Part shown: positions 42,084 through 50,483 of the stretch, piece by piece
Position numbering within the stretch: position 1 is the first letter of the stretch
Layout: each line of letters begins with the position of its first letter
Source of the DNA: Nitrosopumilus sp.
Lineage (GTDB): Archaea > Thermoproteota > Nitrososphaeria > Nitrososphaerales > Nitrosopumilaceae
NCBI RefSeq assembly: GCF_025699255.1
Contig: NZ_JAILWA010000001.1
Coordinates: 62,001 to 126,000 of the forward strand
Direction: 5' to 3'
DNA: 64,000 nt
Translations under genes and position numbers: made by a program
Notes under the pieces: model-generated
Told to the model about the DNA's origin: nothing
Databases searched by the model: none
Seen by the model: only the letters and a program-made list of their open reading frames with translations

Positions 42084-44696
42084 ATGAAAGCATATTTTTT
42101 GATATTTTGTGTTTTTTTGAGTATCTTTGTAATTCCTGTACAGGCTCAAATTACGTCAGAATTTGGATATCAGTTACATCCTGAAAAATTACTTGAGAAT
42201 ACAGAGGGGAAATTACAAATTTTTGTTACATCTAACAACATGATGGTTCCAAAACAAATTGAAAATCTAAAAGTTGTAAGTTCTGATAACTCAATAATTC
42301 AAATTCTAGGAGTCGAAGATAGCAATGATAAATTTACAAAAAATATTTTAATTAAAGCAGTAAACCCAGGAATAACTACTATAGCATTAGCTGCATCAGG
42401 ATTCTCATCTAAAGAAATTTCGCTTGAAGTTTTTAATAACAATAATCACCCAACACAAATTTTGATGAAAACAACACCGGAAGTATTTCCTGTAGATGGT
42501 CCCAGACATGGATATGTGGCATTAGAACTAGCTACAACAGGAGGATTGCCCACACTGGCATCAGAAGATACAACCATACACCTGTACACTCCAAATAATG
42601 ATGTGATAGCATTAAAAAATTCTGAAATTGTGATTGCAAGTGGTAATTACTATGCAATTACAGAATTTGATATCATAGGTAGTGGAGATGCAATAATTTT
42701 TGCAGAAACGGAAGGAATGAAAAAAATCAGTAGTATTGTAAGTGTATTAGAAGCTTCAAAACCTCTTAAATTACAATTATCTGTATTCCCAGAAAATTAT
42801 AATAGTTTTAGTGGAAACAAAGGGTTTGCAATAATTCAATTACTTGATGCAGAAAATATTCCAGTTTTAGCAGAAGAAGACATACCTTTCAAATTAGAAA
42901 TAGAAAATCCAGATGTTGCAATTAACACTAGCCATGATTTTGAAGAAGTCATATTTGATAAAAATCAATTAAAAATTGAGAAAGGAGAATATTCAACATT
43001 TACAACATTTACACCCAGACCCAATATTGGAGATTTTACTGATGATTCTGAACAGACATACAATATGTTTATTTCAGCAAATAATATTTTGACCGAAGGA
43101 GATCAGATAAAAATAATTCACGATGAAATAGGAGCATTAGAAGGCAAGGGGCCATCAGTTACCAAAGTTTTACCATTTCTGACTACAGGTAAAGAAGAAA
43201 TCATTGCTGTCACATATTATGAGACCAGTATTGAAGTGTCTAGACAAACAGGAGGCAGTAGTCAAGGAAGTACAAATAGGGAACTTGTCACAGTAACTGT
43301 ACCTGTTCAGGCCAATGAAGAACATGAAATTAATTTCTCATCTTCAGAATCAGACACAGTAAATCCCATCAATCCAATAATGAAGAAAGGAGAAAGTGGA
43401 GTAATTGTTTATGGTAAAACAGGGACGATTATTCCTGATGATTCTGTAACGTTCTACATTACAGATAACGAAGGAGTTAAAACAGCATTAGGAAATCCAA
43501 TAGGTCCAATCAAAGGAGATATTTCATTGGTTGTTGAACCTATGCTTCCAATGATTTTAGCAGAAAAACAATTTCCAGTGTTAGGATATTTGCAAGAAGG
43601 AAATAAAGGTGAAGAAACTACAACAGAAACTACAACAGAAGACGGGGAAGATGCAGAAGAAGATGCAAGGTCGGGAGTTACACCATTTATTGAAGACGGA
43701 GTATTAACTTTTTCAGCAAATAATTTTGTAGATGTAGATTCCACCGCAATTAAAAGAAACCAACCATATTCAGTAATCAACATATTGTCAAATGAGGTTG
43801 GATCTTCCACATTGTTATATCAAATGGGAGGATTTGACGGAAGTACAGATATTGAGACACATACAACAGATCCTGCACAAATTCATTTATCATTTCCAAA
43901 AAATATTTTAGCAAATTCTGAAACTTTAGCTACAGTACAATTACTAGATTCAGTAGGAAACCCAGTATATGCAAAAAAAGATATTGGAATTAAACTAGTC
44001 TCAAATAACGAGAGCATTTTGAAAATTCCTCAAGAAGTAACAATAGAAGAGGGACAATATTTTACAACATTTGATTTAGAAACAATTGAAGAAGGTATTG
44101 TTGAACTTGCTTTACTTTCGGAAGATTTCTCATTATCAAAATATGACATCAATATTGTTGACATCAGCCCAGTTTTGACATTAGATCTTTTAGGTACAAT
44201 GAATTGGAATGAAAGAATTGAAGGTAAATTATCGGTCAGTATACCAGAAATACAAACATCTCTTTCAGGATTTGAAGTAGAATGGATTGTAGAGGGGGGT
44301 GAATTAATAAAAATGGATGAATCGACAAACAATGAAGGAATTGCAACAGTAAACGTTATGGCAAATGATAAAGATAAAGTATCGATCTCAGCAAAAGTAT
44401 TAGGAAATGGACTAAGTGAATCTACAATTTCAAAAACAGCTAGCATACTAAATATGCCAATTGTTGAAGAAGTGTCAGATATAGAATCTGAGAATTCAGT
44501 AAACGAACTATCTTTAGACCCCATCATTATGATTATCATCATAATTCCCACATCTATAGCAGGAATGTTATTTTTCCTAAAACGTACAGATAGGTTAGAA
44601 TTAATTACAGAAAAAATTCCAATTGCAGATAAGTTGAATTTGGGAGACAGGATAGAAGAAATTAAGGAGAAAATATCAGACATCAAAAATCGTTAA
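42084..44696 (+). CDS. Membrane-anchored Ig-like repeat protein, pilus island
   Basis: 870 residues. Signal peptide MKAYFLIFCVFLSIFVIPVQ; a long extracellular part with at least three related beta modules, each with a signature like (A/I)xVQLLDSxGxPVxAxxDI and IExGxYxTxF (around residues 150, 260 and 620); a Thr/Glu linker (EETTTETTTEDGEDAEED); a C-terminal membrane helix (IMIIIIIPTSIAGMLFFLKR) and a basic/acidic cytosolic tail. Probably exposed on the surface or forming a collar around the pilus base. Not an ArlF/G homologue by size. Function inferred from location only. Confidence 0.8.
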   Translation: MKAYFLIFCVFLSIFVIPVQAQITSEFGYQLHPEKLLENTEGKLQIFVTSNNMMVPKQIENLKVVSSDNSIIQILGVEDSNDKFTKNILIKAVNPGITTIALAASGFSSKEISLEVFNNNNHPTQILMKTTPEVFPVDGPRHGYVALELATTGGLPTLASEDTTIHLYTPNNDVIALKNSEIVIASGNYYAITEFDIIGSGDAIIFAETEGMKKISSIVSVLEASKPLKLQLSVFPENYNSFSGNKGFAIIQLLDAENIPVLAEEDIPFKLEIENPDVAINTSHDFEEVIFDKNQLKIEKGEYSTFTTFTPRPNIGDFTDDSEQTYNMFISANNILTEGDQIKIIHDEIGALEGKGPSVTKVLPFLTTGKEEIIAVTYYETSIEVSRQTGGSSQGSTNRELVTVTVPVQANEEHEINFSSSESDTVNPINPIMKKGESGVIVYGKTGTIIPDDSVTFYITDNEGVKTALGNPIGPIKGDISLVVEPMLPMILAEKQFPVLGYLQEGNKGEETTTETTTEDGEDAEEDARSGVTPFIEDGVLTFSANNFVDVDSTAIKRNQPYSVINILSNEVGSSTLLYQMGGFDGSTDIETHTTDPAQIHLSFPKNILANSETLATVQLLDSVGNPVYAKKDIGIKLVSNNESILKIPQEVTIEEGQYFTTFDLETIEEGIVELALLSEDFSLSKYDINIVDISPVLTLDLLGTMNWNERIEGKLSVSIPEIQTSLSGFEVEWIVEGGELIKMDESTNNEGIATVNVMANDKDKVSISAKVLGNGLSESTISKTASILNMPIVEEVSDIESENSVNELSLDPIIMIIIIIPTSIAGMLFFLKRTDRLELITEKIPIADKLNLGDRIEEIKEKISDIKNR

Positions 44697-44773
44697 TAGA
44701 GTATAAAAAATGACTAAAAAGAGAACCTATTTTCTCAAACACATGAAATAGAATTTAAAAAAAAAGAATCATA

Positions 44774-45472
44774 ATGATTGAGCATATAACCAATTATGAA
44801 ATAATTGGAATAAGTATCGCGTTAGTGATGTTAGTAATTGGTTCAATCATTGATTTTTGGAAACGTGAAATCCATGATTATTATTGGATTGGATTTGGAG
44901 CAACTGGATTGATATTGGTGTTTTTAAGCTCAGAGATTGTTTCTAATTTACTAGTAATTGGATTTGCACTCATTATAGCACCATTTGTAATATTAGTATG
45001 GAGAATAGGTTTGTTTGGAGGTGCAGATGCATTTGCATTAATTGCTTTAGCGATCATTGCGCCAATGGCAACATTAAGTGAAAGTCCGATATCTCCATTT
45101 ACTACATTATCAAATGCAGCAATATTATTTGTAATTCCATTTATTGTAAATATTTCTAGAAATATATTTTCTCAATTAAAAGGAGAGAAAATTTTTGAAG
45201 GGTTTGAAGAAACCAAAATAAAAAAAATTATTGCATTATTAATAGGATATAAGGCAAAAAATCCAAAATTCGCATTTTCTATCGAAAAAGTAGAAAAAAA
45301 TAAGAGAAAATTTACTTTTGCAATGCATCATGCAGAAAATGAAGAATTCTGCAACACCCCAAATACATGGATAACTCCTGGAATTCCATATTTGCTTCTA
45401 ATTACAGGAGGATTTGTTATTCAGTTGTTATATGGAGACATAATTTTGAGCCAATTATTGGTCATGAGGTAG
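44774..45472 (+). CDS. Prepilin peptidase (A24 family)
   Basis: 232 residues with about six membrane segments. The first catalytic Asp is in SIIDFWKREIHDYYWIG and the GxGD-type second site is FGGADAFALIALAIIAPMAT. Such aspartyl proteases (FlaK/PibD) cut class III leaders of pilins and archaellins, here the four pilin-like products of the island. A hydrophilic region of about 80 residues sits before the last membrane span. Confidence 0.88.
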   Translation: MIEHITNYEIIGISIALVMLVIGSIIDFWKREIHDYYWIGFGATGLILVFLSSEIVSNLLVIGFALIIAPFVILVWRIGLFGGADAFALIALAIIAPMATLSESPISPFTTLSNAAILFVIPFIVNISRNIFSQLKGEKIFEGFEETKIKKIIALLIGYKAKNPKFAFSIEKVEKNKRKFTFAMHHAENEEFCNTPNTWITPGIPYLLLITGGFVIQLLYGDIILSQLLVMR

Positions 45473-45539
45473 AATTTTAGATCTGTAATATGCAATAACA
45501 TACACCCCCTTATGTCATCATTGAATGTAATTATTTTGA

Positions 45540-46499
45540 ATGACAGTAACAGAGACTGTAGAAGAAGGAGTTTTTCAATCAGAAAATCCAATTCACGAAT
45601 TAAACAGAATGCTTGTCAGATATGATCTTACACCGAACCAAGCCAAAGTGTATTTATTTCTGAGTAAAATAGGCATAAAAACAGCATCAGAAATATCAAA
45701 AGCGCTAAAAATCCCAAGAACTGAAACATATCATCTGTTATCCACATTACAGCAGAAAGGAATAATTTTTTCAGTGTTTGGAAAACCCACTAAATTTAAC
45801 GCAGTAGGACTAGAAGAATCACTAGAGATCTTAGTGAATAATGAAAAGAACAGAATCAATGAACTAGAAGCAGGCAAAGAAACCCTGATCAAATTATGGA
45901 ATATAATCCCCAAGTATGGAGAAGCAGAACCAGAATCACAAGACAATAAATTCCAATCACTGCAGGGAAGAAATTCAATTTTGGTTAAATTAGAACAGAT
46001 GATAAAAGAGTCAAAGGAAAATATTCTAGTTTTAGGAACAGATGCAGATTTTAAGAGGTTTTACTTTACAGAATTTACAGAATTACTAAACAAAACAAAA
46101 TCAGAATTAAAGGTATTAACGGATCATCAAGCAGACATGCCAAATATTTTTGAAAGCATTGAACCTAAAAAAGTGAAAAAAATAGAAGATAAAAATAGAG
46201 AAGATTTTTGTTTCATCATCAAAGACGATAGTGAAGTTATTTTCTTTATAAGCAATAACAAAGTAAAAGACATGTTAGCAGTTTGGACAGATTCTAAAGC
46301 ATTTGTAACAACATTAAGATCATTGTTTAGTTTAATGTGGAAAAAATCACACCATATTGACGAAACTGATGCTGAATCATTATTAGGTTCAGAGATTACA
46401 TATGAACACAGACTAAGAGAAATAGAACAAGAAAAAATGATTTTAAATTATTTACAAGAAAACTTTCAATTGTTAGGGAATAGGAGAAATGAAAATTGA
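45540..46499 (+). CDS. TrmB-like transcriptional regulator
   Basis: 319 residues. Winged helix LTPNQAKVYLFLSKIGIKTA then LKIPRTETYHLLSTLQQKGI; effector part with SKENILVLGTDADFKRFYFT, and a longer C-terminal helix than the paralogue at 28769-29620. First of three overlapping or close genes (regulator, response regulator, kinase). Likely senses a small molecule or protein state and controls the island. Confidence 0.88.
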   Translation: MTVTETVEEGVFQSENPIHELNRMLVRYDLTPNQAKVYLFLSKIGIKTASEISKALKIPRTETYHLLSTLQQKGIIFSVFGKPTKFNAVGLEESLEILVNNEKNRINELEAGKETLIKLWNIIPKYGEAEPESQDNKFQSLQGRNSILVKLEQMIKESKENILVLGTDADFKRFYFTEFTELLNKTKSELKVLTDHQADMPNIFESIEPKKVKKIEDKNREDFCFIIKDDSEVIFFISNNKVKDMLAVWTDSKAFVTTLRSLFSLMWKKSHHIDETDAESLLGSEITYEHRLREIEQEKMILNYLQENFQLLGNRRNEN

Positions 46500-46903
46500 C
46501 AAAAGACAAAGTTAAACAAAAAGAAGAATTGCAAAGTTTGAATATTTTGATTATTGACGATAATGAACAAATTACAAAAATGCTAACAACATTTCTCGAA
46601 TTAAAAGATCATAAATGTACAGTAGCAAATGACGGTAGAGAAGGATTAAAAATAATCAAAGAAAATCATCATGATGTAATATTATTAGATTTAGCCATGC
46701 CTGAATTTGATGGCTACTCAGTAATCAAGGATCTTGAAGAAAACAATTCTCTTAAAGATCATAAAATTATTGTATTTACAGCTTCTACAATCACACAGGA
46801 AGAACTTGATGATCTTGTAAAACAAGGTGTGACAGGATATATCCTAAAACCAATTGATATAGATATTTTACATTCTAAACTAATCGATACTGCAGAATTA
46901 TAA
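46496..46903 (+). CDS. Response regulator, single receiver domain
   Basis: 135 residues from TTG 46496, overlapping the TrmB stop by 4 bases (TTGA); GGAG at 46484-46487 is 8 bases upstream. Receiver signature: acidic IIDDNEQ, phosphorylation site ILLDLAMPEFDGYSVI, Thr switch VFTAST and Lys in YILKPIDID. No output domain, so it must act through a partner such as the TrmB protein or the kinase next to it. Confidence 0.92.
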   Translation: MTKDKVKQKEELQSLNILIIDDNEQITKMLTTFLELKDHKCTVANDGREGLKIIKENHHDVILLDLAMPEFDGYSVIKDLEENNSLKDHKIIVFTASTITQEELDDLVKQGVTGYILKPIDIDILHSKLIDTAEL

Positions 46904-46921
46904 TAATCAGGAGTATACTAA

Positions 46922-47989
46922 ATGCTTCCAATAAAACACACTTTATTTCTAGTATCAGGAGTTTCAAGTTTCATTATATTTTACATGGGAATTGTAAATT
47001 TTCTAACTTCAATAGAAGAAAGTACTGGAATGATACTACTAATATTTTCAGTTTTTGTTGCAACTGGAACTTTGCTAGGAACTGTTCATATATCAACTAG
47101 CATTACCAAGCCCATTCAAAAATTGGCAAAAAACATGTCAGATTTTTCAAAATCCAATAAAATGTCAGAAGAAAATCAAGTCAAGACAAACGTAAAAGAA
47201 ATTTTTGAATTAAATGAAAATTTTGTTAGTATGGGAGAAAAAGTAGAAAAAACGATTAACCTGCAAAATGAATATGTACAAAAATTAAAAGATATGGATA
47301 GAAAAAAACTAGAGTTTTCATCAATGGTATCTCATGAATTAAAAACACCAATAGTTCCAATTTTAGGATATGTCCAGATGTTACAAAAGAAAAATTTTTT
47401 GGGAGAGTTGAATGAAAAACAGACTGATGCAGTAAATGAAATTTATTCATCAACAGTAAAACTGCAAAGATTAGTAGGAGATATACTCACCACACAAAAA
47501 TTAGATTTAGGTAAACTAGATTTTAATGAAGAAGAACTTGATATTTCAGAACTATTGAATGTAGTGATAAAAGAATTCAAACCAGTTGCAGATACGAAAA
47601 ACATACAATTGATATCAGATTATAAAGGAAATGAGCATATTTTTACAGATAAAGACAGGATAAATCAAGTGTTTTCAAATTTAGTAAAAAATGCAATAGA
47701 TTTTGTTTCTGAAAATTCGGGAAAAGTCATAATTGGTGCAAGAAACAACCCAACAAATACAGAATTTTTTGTGCAAGACAATGGACCAGGAATTTCTGCT
47801 GAGAATCAAAACGAAGTTTTCAAAAAATTTTATCAAATTGATACATCCACAAGTAGGAAAAGAAGTGGTAGCGGCTTAGGTTTAGCAATATGTAAAGGAA
47901 TCATTGAAGCATTGGGAGGAAAAATTTGGGTAAACAGTGAAGAAAATATTGAAACTACTTTTTATTTCCAAGTTCCAAAAAACCATTAA
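46922..47989 (+). CDS. Membrane histidine kinase
   Basis: 355 residues. Two membrane spans near the N-terminus (LFLVSGVSSFIIFYMGIVNF, LIFSVFVATGTLLGTVHI) with almost no extracellular loop, a HAMP-like linker, a dimerisation domain with the phospho-His in MVSHELKTPIVPIL, and an ATPase domain with VKNAIDFV, DNGPGIS and GSGLGLAICKGIIEA. The tiny external loop suggests sensing in the membrane or cytosol. Pairs with the receiver protein 18 bases upstream. Confidence 0.92.
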   Translation: MLPIKHTLFLVSGVSSFIIFYMGIVNFLTSIEESTGMILLIFSVFVATGTLLGTVHISTSITKPIQKLAKNMSDFSKSNKMSEENQVKTNVKEIFELNENFVSMGEKVEKTINLQNEYVQKLKDMDRKKLEFSSMVSHELKTPIVPILGYVQMLQKKNFLGELNEKQTDAVNEIYSSTVKLQRLVGDILTTQKLDLGKLDFNEEELDISELLNVVIKEFKPVADTKNIQLISDYKGNEHIFTDKDRINQVFSNLVKNAIDFVSENSGKVIIGARNNPTNTEFFVQDNGPGISAENQNEVFKKFYQIDTSTSRKRSGSGLGLAICKGIIEALGGKIWVNSEENIETTFYFQVPKNH

Positions 47990-48106
47990 AAGTTTCGACA
48001 CAAAGCCAATCTGAAGCAGAAACCTAAAATTTGCATTTATCTTTTACGTATAAAAAATCTGAATGAATACTACGTGTATCTTAAATGAAAAAATACCCAA
48101 AAGATC

Positions 48107-49063
48107 TTGTTGAGCAGAAGAAGGTATGGGATCTATACTCTTGGTATGTTTGTACTGTTAGGAATGTTTACAAATAATGTATTTGCAGAAGTTGTGGACA
48201 TTCAAGTAAATAATAAAATATTTGAAATGGGAGACAAAATCGAATTTTCAGGAAAAGTTGAAGAAAAATCTACAGGAATAGTAACAATTGTAATTAGAGA
48301 TTTTAATGAACAATTTGTTTTACTTTCTCAAGCAACAATAAATTATGATAATACTTTTGAAAAAAGTATGGTTATAGGAAATGAGTTTATAGAATATGAC
48401 ACCTATACAGCTACTGGATTTATTTTAAATATGTCAAAAGGAGTTACGACAGAATTCAAAATTACAGAAGACAATTTACAAGATTATCATCATGAAGATT
48501 CAGTTATTATTGAAAACAATGTAGATTCAGAAAATCAAAAAATAATTAATAAGATTATACATGAACCAAAATCAGAAAAACTGGATTTTGTGGATCCTAG
48601 CAAAGACCCTATCCATTATATTGAAAGATATTATTCAGAGCCTACGTACAAAAGTTGGTTTAATAGAAATTATCCAGGATGGACTATTGAGGAAGCGGTA
48701 GGATACACAGACAATAATCTAGAGATAAAGGAAATCTCAAAAGAAATTACAGATAACAGCATAATTCCAAATGCACAAGCATCATCAATTCTTGAACCCA
48801 ATCAAGAAATTACAGATAATTCAGACATTGCACAAATTTCATTAGCTGTTGCAGGATTAGGGATATTATTTGGGGCAGTATATGGGATAAAAAGACAAGT
48901 GGATGATAATTCAAGGCAAATTTCACTCAACAAAAACACCATCAGAAAAAAATTAATCCGTTCCATAATAGGTTCTAATCCAAAGGAAATTTTGGAAACA
49001 AGATTGGCAAAAGGAGAAATATCTTTAGATGAATTTGAGTTGTTGAAATCAAAATTAACTTGA
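48107..49063 (+). CDS. Secreted/membrane protein with C-terminal SHOCT-like motif
   Basis: 318 residues from TTG 48107 (TTG 48110 also possible). Signal peptide GIYTLGMFVLLGMFTNNVFA, an Ig/beta-sandwich part (QVNNKIFEMGDKIEFSGKVE), a region containing YSEPTYKSWFNRNYPGWTIE, a membrane helix (IAQISLAVAGLGILFGAVYG) and a cytosolic tail ending LETRLAKGEISLDEFELLKS, which resembles the SHOCT oligomerisation motif. YKSWFNRNYPGWTIEEAVG resembles the WWADG-type small domain loosely. Last gene of the island. Confidence 0.75.
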   Translation: MLSRRRYGIYTLGMFVLLGMFTNNVFAEVVDIQVNNKIFEMGDKIEFSGKVEEKSTGIVTIVIRDFNEQFVLLSQATINYDNTFEKSMVIGNEFIEYDTYTATGFILNMSKGVTTEFKITEDNLQDYHHEDSVIIENNVDSENQKIINKIIHEPKSEKLDFVDPSKDPIHYIERYYSEPTYKSWFNRNYPGWTIEEAVGYTDNNLEIKEISKEITDNSIIPNAQASSILEPNQEITDNSDIAQISLAVAGLGILFGAVYGIKRQVDDNSRQISLNKNTIRKKLIRSIIGSNPKEILETRLAKGEISLDEFELLKSKLT

Positions 49064-50413
49064 TGTAATCATAGAACTTTTTTTGCTATCAAAGTTAGAT
49101 AAAGTATCTTTTTTTAATTTGTCAAAGAAATCTGCAATCATATCTATTCCTGCAACAACTTTAGGGGCATTCATTTTTACAAATTCTAATTTTTCAGCAT
49201 TAGATTGAGGTTTGTTTTCAAGGTAATTTTTGTATGTACTAGCACCATCATAATCAACATATGCAATTCTTGCACTAAAATCAGTTCGTTCTAAAACCAA
49301 ACTATCTCCACCAACAATGGCAGTATGATAAGGATGAACGATAAGGGATTCAGATAATTTTTGGGAAGTAGAAATTCTGGCTTTTTGTAGATCAGTTGCA
49401 AACGCGTTAAAATCTGCAAGGAGGTAAAATGTCGCATCAGGTTTTGTAGCCTTTACGCCATCTATTGCACTTAGTGCATGATAAGTATAATCGCCCATAA
49501 TTTGATGAATATTTCTAGTCGTGACAAAATATTCGTCCATTTCTTTGCTGATTTCAAATCCAGCTACGGCAGCATGTTGAATTGGGGTAGATACTGCAGT
49601 ATATTCAGTGGCAAGGATTTTTTTGAATTGTGTTTTGAGATCTGCTGCATGTTGAGGAAAAATTACATATCCTAATCTATATCCTCCAGCTGCATGAGAT
49701 TTGGACAAACCATTTGTGACAAAAGTCCCTTCAGGGTAAATTTTTCCCATACTAGTAAATTTTGAAAAGTCATATGTAGTGAGTGCATAAATTTCATCAG
49801 AAATCACAGTGATGTTTTGTTCTCTGCAAACATCTGCAATTTCTTCTAATTCTAATTGATCATATAGTAATCCAGTAGGATTATTGGGATTATTCAAAAT
49901 CAATATTTTTTGTCGGTCTTGCAATCTTAGTGCAAGACGTCGAAGATCACTAGGAGAAATTTTTTTGTTTGCACGAGTAGGCAACATGTGATAATTTTTT
50001 TTCAAAAATCTTATTTGTGGAAGATATCCCAACCATGCAGGAGTTGGCAATATTACAGTTCCATGTAGGATTTCTAAAAGATTGAAAATCAACTCTTTAG
50101 TTCCCGGACCTACATAGATTCGTTCAGGAGCTACATCCATCTTGAAATAATATTTGTTATATTTTGAAATTGCATTTCTTAATTCAGGAATTCCAGAAAT
50201 TGGAGCGTAGGCTCCTTTCTCAACATTTTTGATTAAGGTATTTTGAATTAATTGTGGTACTGGAAATGGGGATTGTCCAAAAGCAAATCCATAGAAACCA
50301 AAACTGCATTCAGGATGAGGGCAATTAGAATGAAATTCTTGTAAAAATGTATTTAATTTGAGATTTTCAGGCATCTCAATGTCTTCTACTTGTTGATCAA
50401 CTACAAATTTCAA
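49055..50413 (-). CDS. PLP-dependent aminotransferase, class I/II
   Basis: 452 residues. Fold type I markers: NNPNNPTGLLYDQLELEEIA, VISDEIYALTTYD, the Schiff-base Lys in VTNGLSKSHAAGGYRLGYV. Somewhat longer than the usual 400, with an N-terminal extension containing CPHPECSFG. Probably an amino-acid or aspartate-type transaminase; the substrate is not clear. Overlaps the convergent gene by 9 bases. Confidence 0.88.
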   Translation of the reverse strand: MKFVVDQQVEDIEMPENLKLNTFLQEFHSNCPHPECSFGFYGFAFGQSPFPVPQLIQNTLIKNVEKGAYAPISGIPELRNAISKYNKYYFKMDVAPERIYVGPGTKELIFNLLEILHGTVILPTPAWLGYLPQIRFLKKNYHMLPTRANKKISPSDLRRLALRLQDRQKILILNNPNNPTGLLYDQLELEEIADVCREQNITVISDEIYALTTYDFSKFTSMGKIYPEGTFVTNGLSKSHAAGGYRLGYVIFPQHAADLKTQFKKILATEYTAVSTPIQHAAVAGFEISKEMDEYFVTTRNIHQIMGDYTYHALSAIDGVKATKPDATFYLLADFNAFATDLQKARISTSQKLSESLIVHPYHTAIVGGDSLVLERTDFSARIAYVDYDGASTYKNYLENKPQSNAEKLEFVKMNAPKVVAGIDMIADFFDKLKKDTLSNFDSKKSSMITSS

Positions 50414-50483
50414 CTAGTATTGGTAACAAGATTGAAATTATAAGTTAAGCGTAAAATAGTAAATAACAAAAGGTTAGAATAAT

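Noticed and set aside
44030-44686. Long minus-strand frame opposite the Ig-like gene
   Set aside because: Ser/Ile/Phe-rich product typical of an antisense shadow; the plus-strand gene has a signal peptide, repeated domains and a membrane anchor.
27950-45472. Pilus island considered as an archaellum operon
   Set aside because: No ArlF, ArlG or ArlH by pattern and no che genes; the KaiC-like protein lacks ArlH features, and the extra large pilin-like proteins do not fit.
48086-48178. Short ATG frame (30 codons) before the SHOCT-like gene
   Set aside because: Out of frame with the signal-peptide protein, ends within it, and shows no domain; probably chance.
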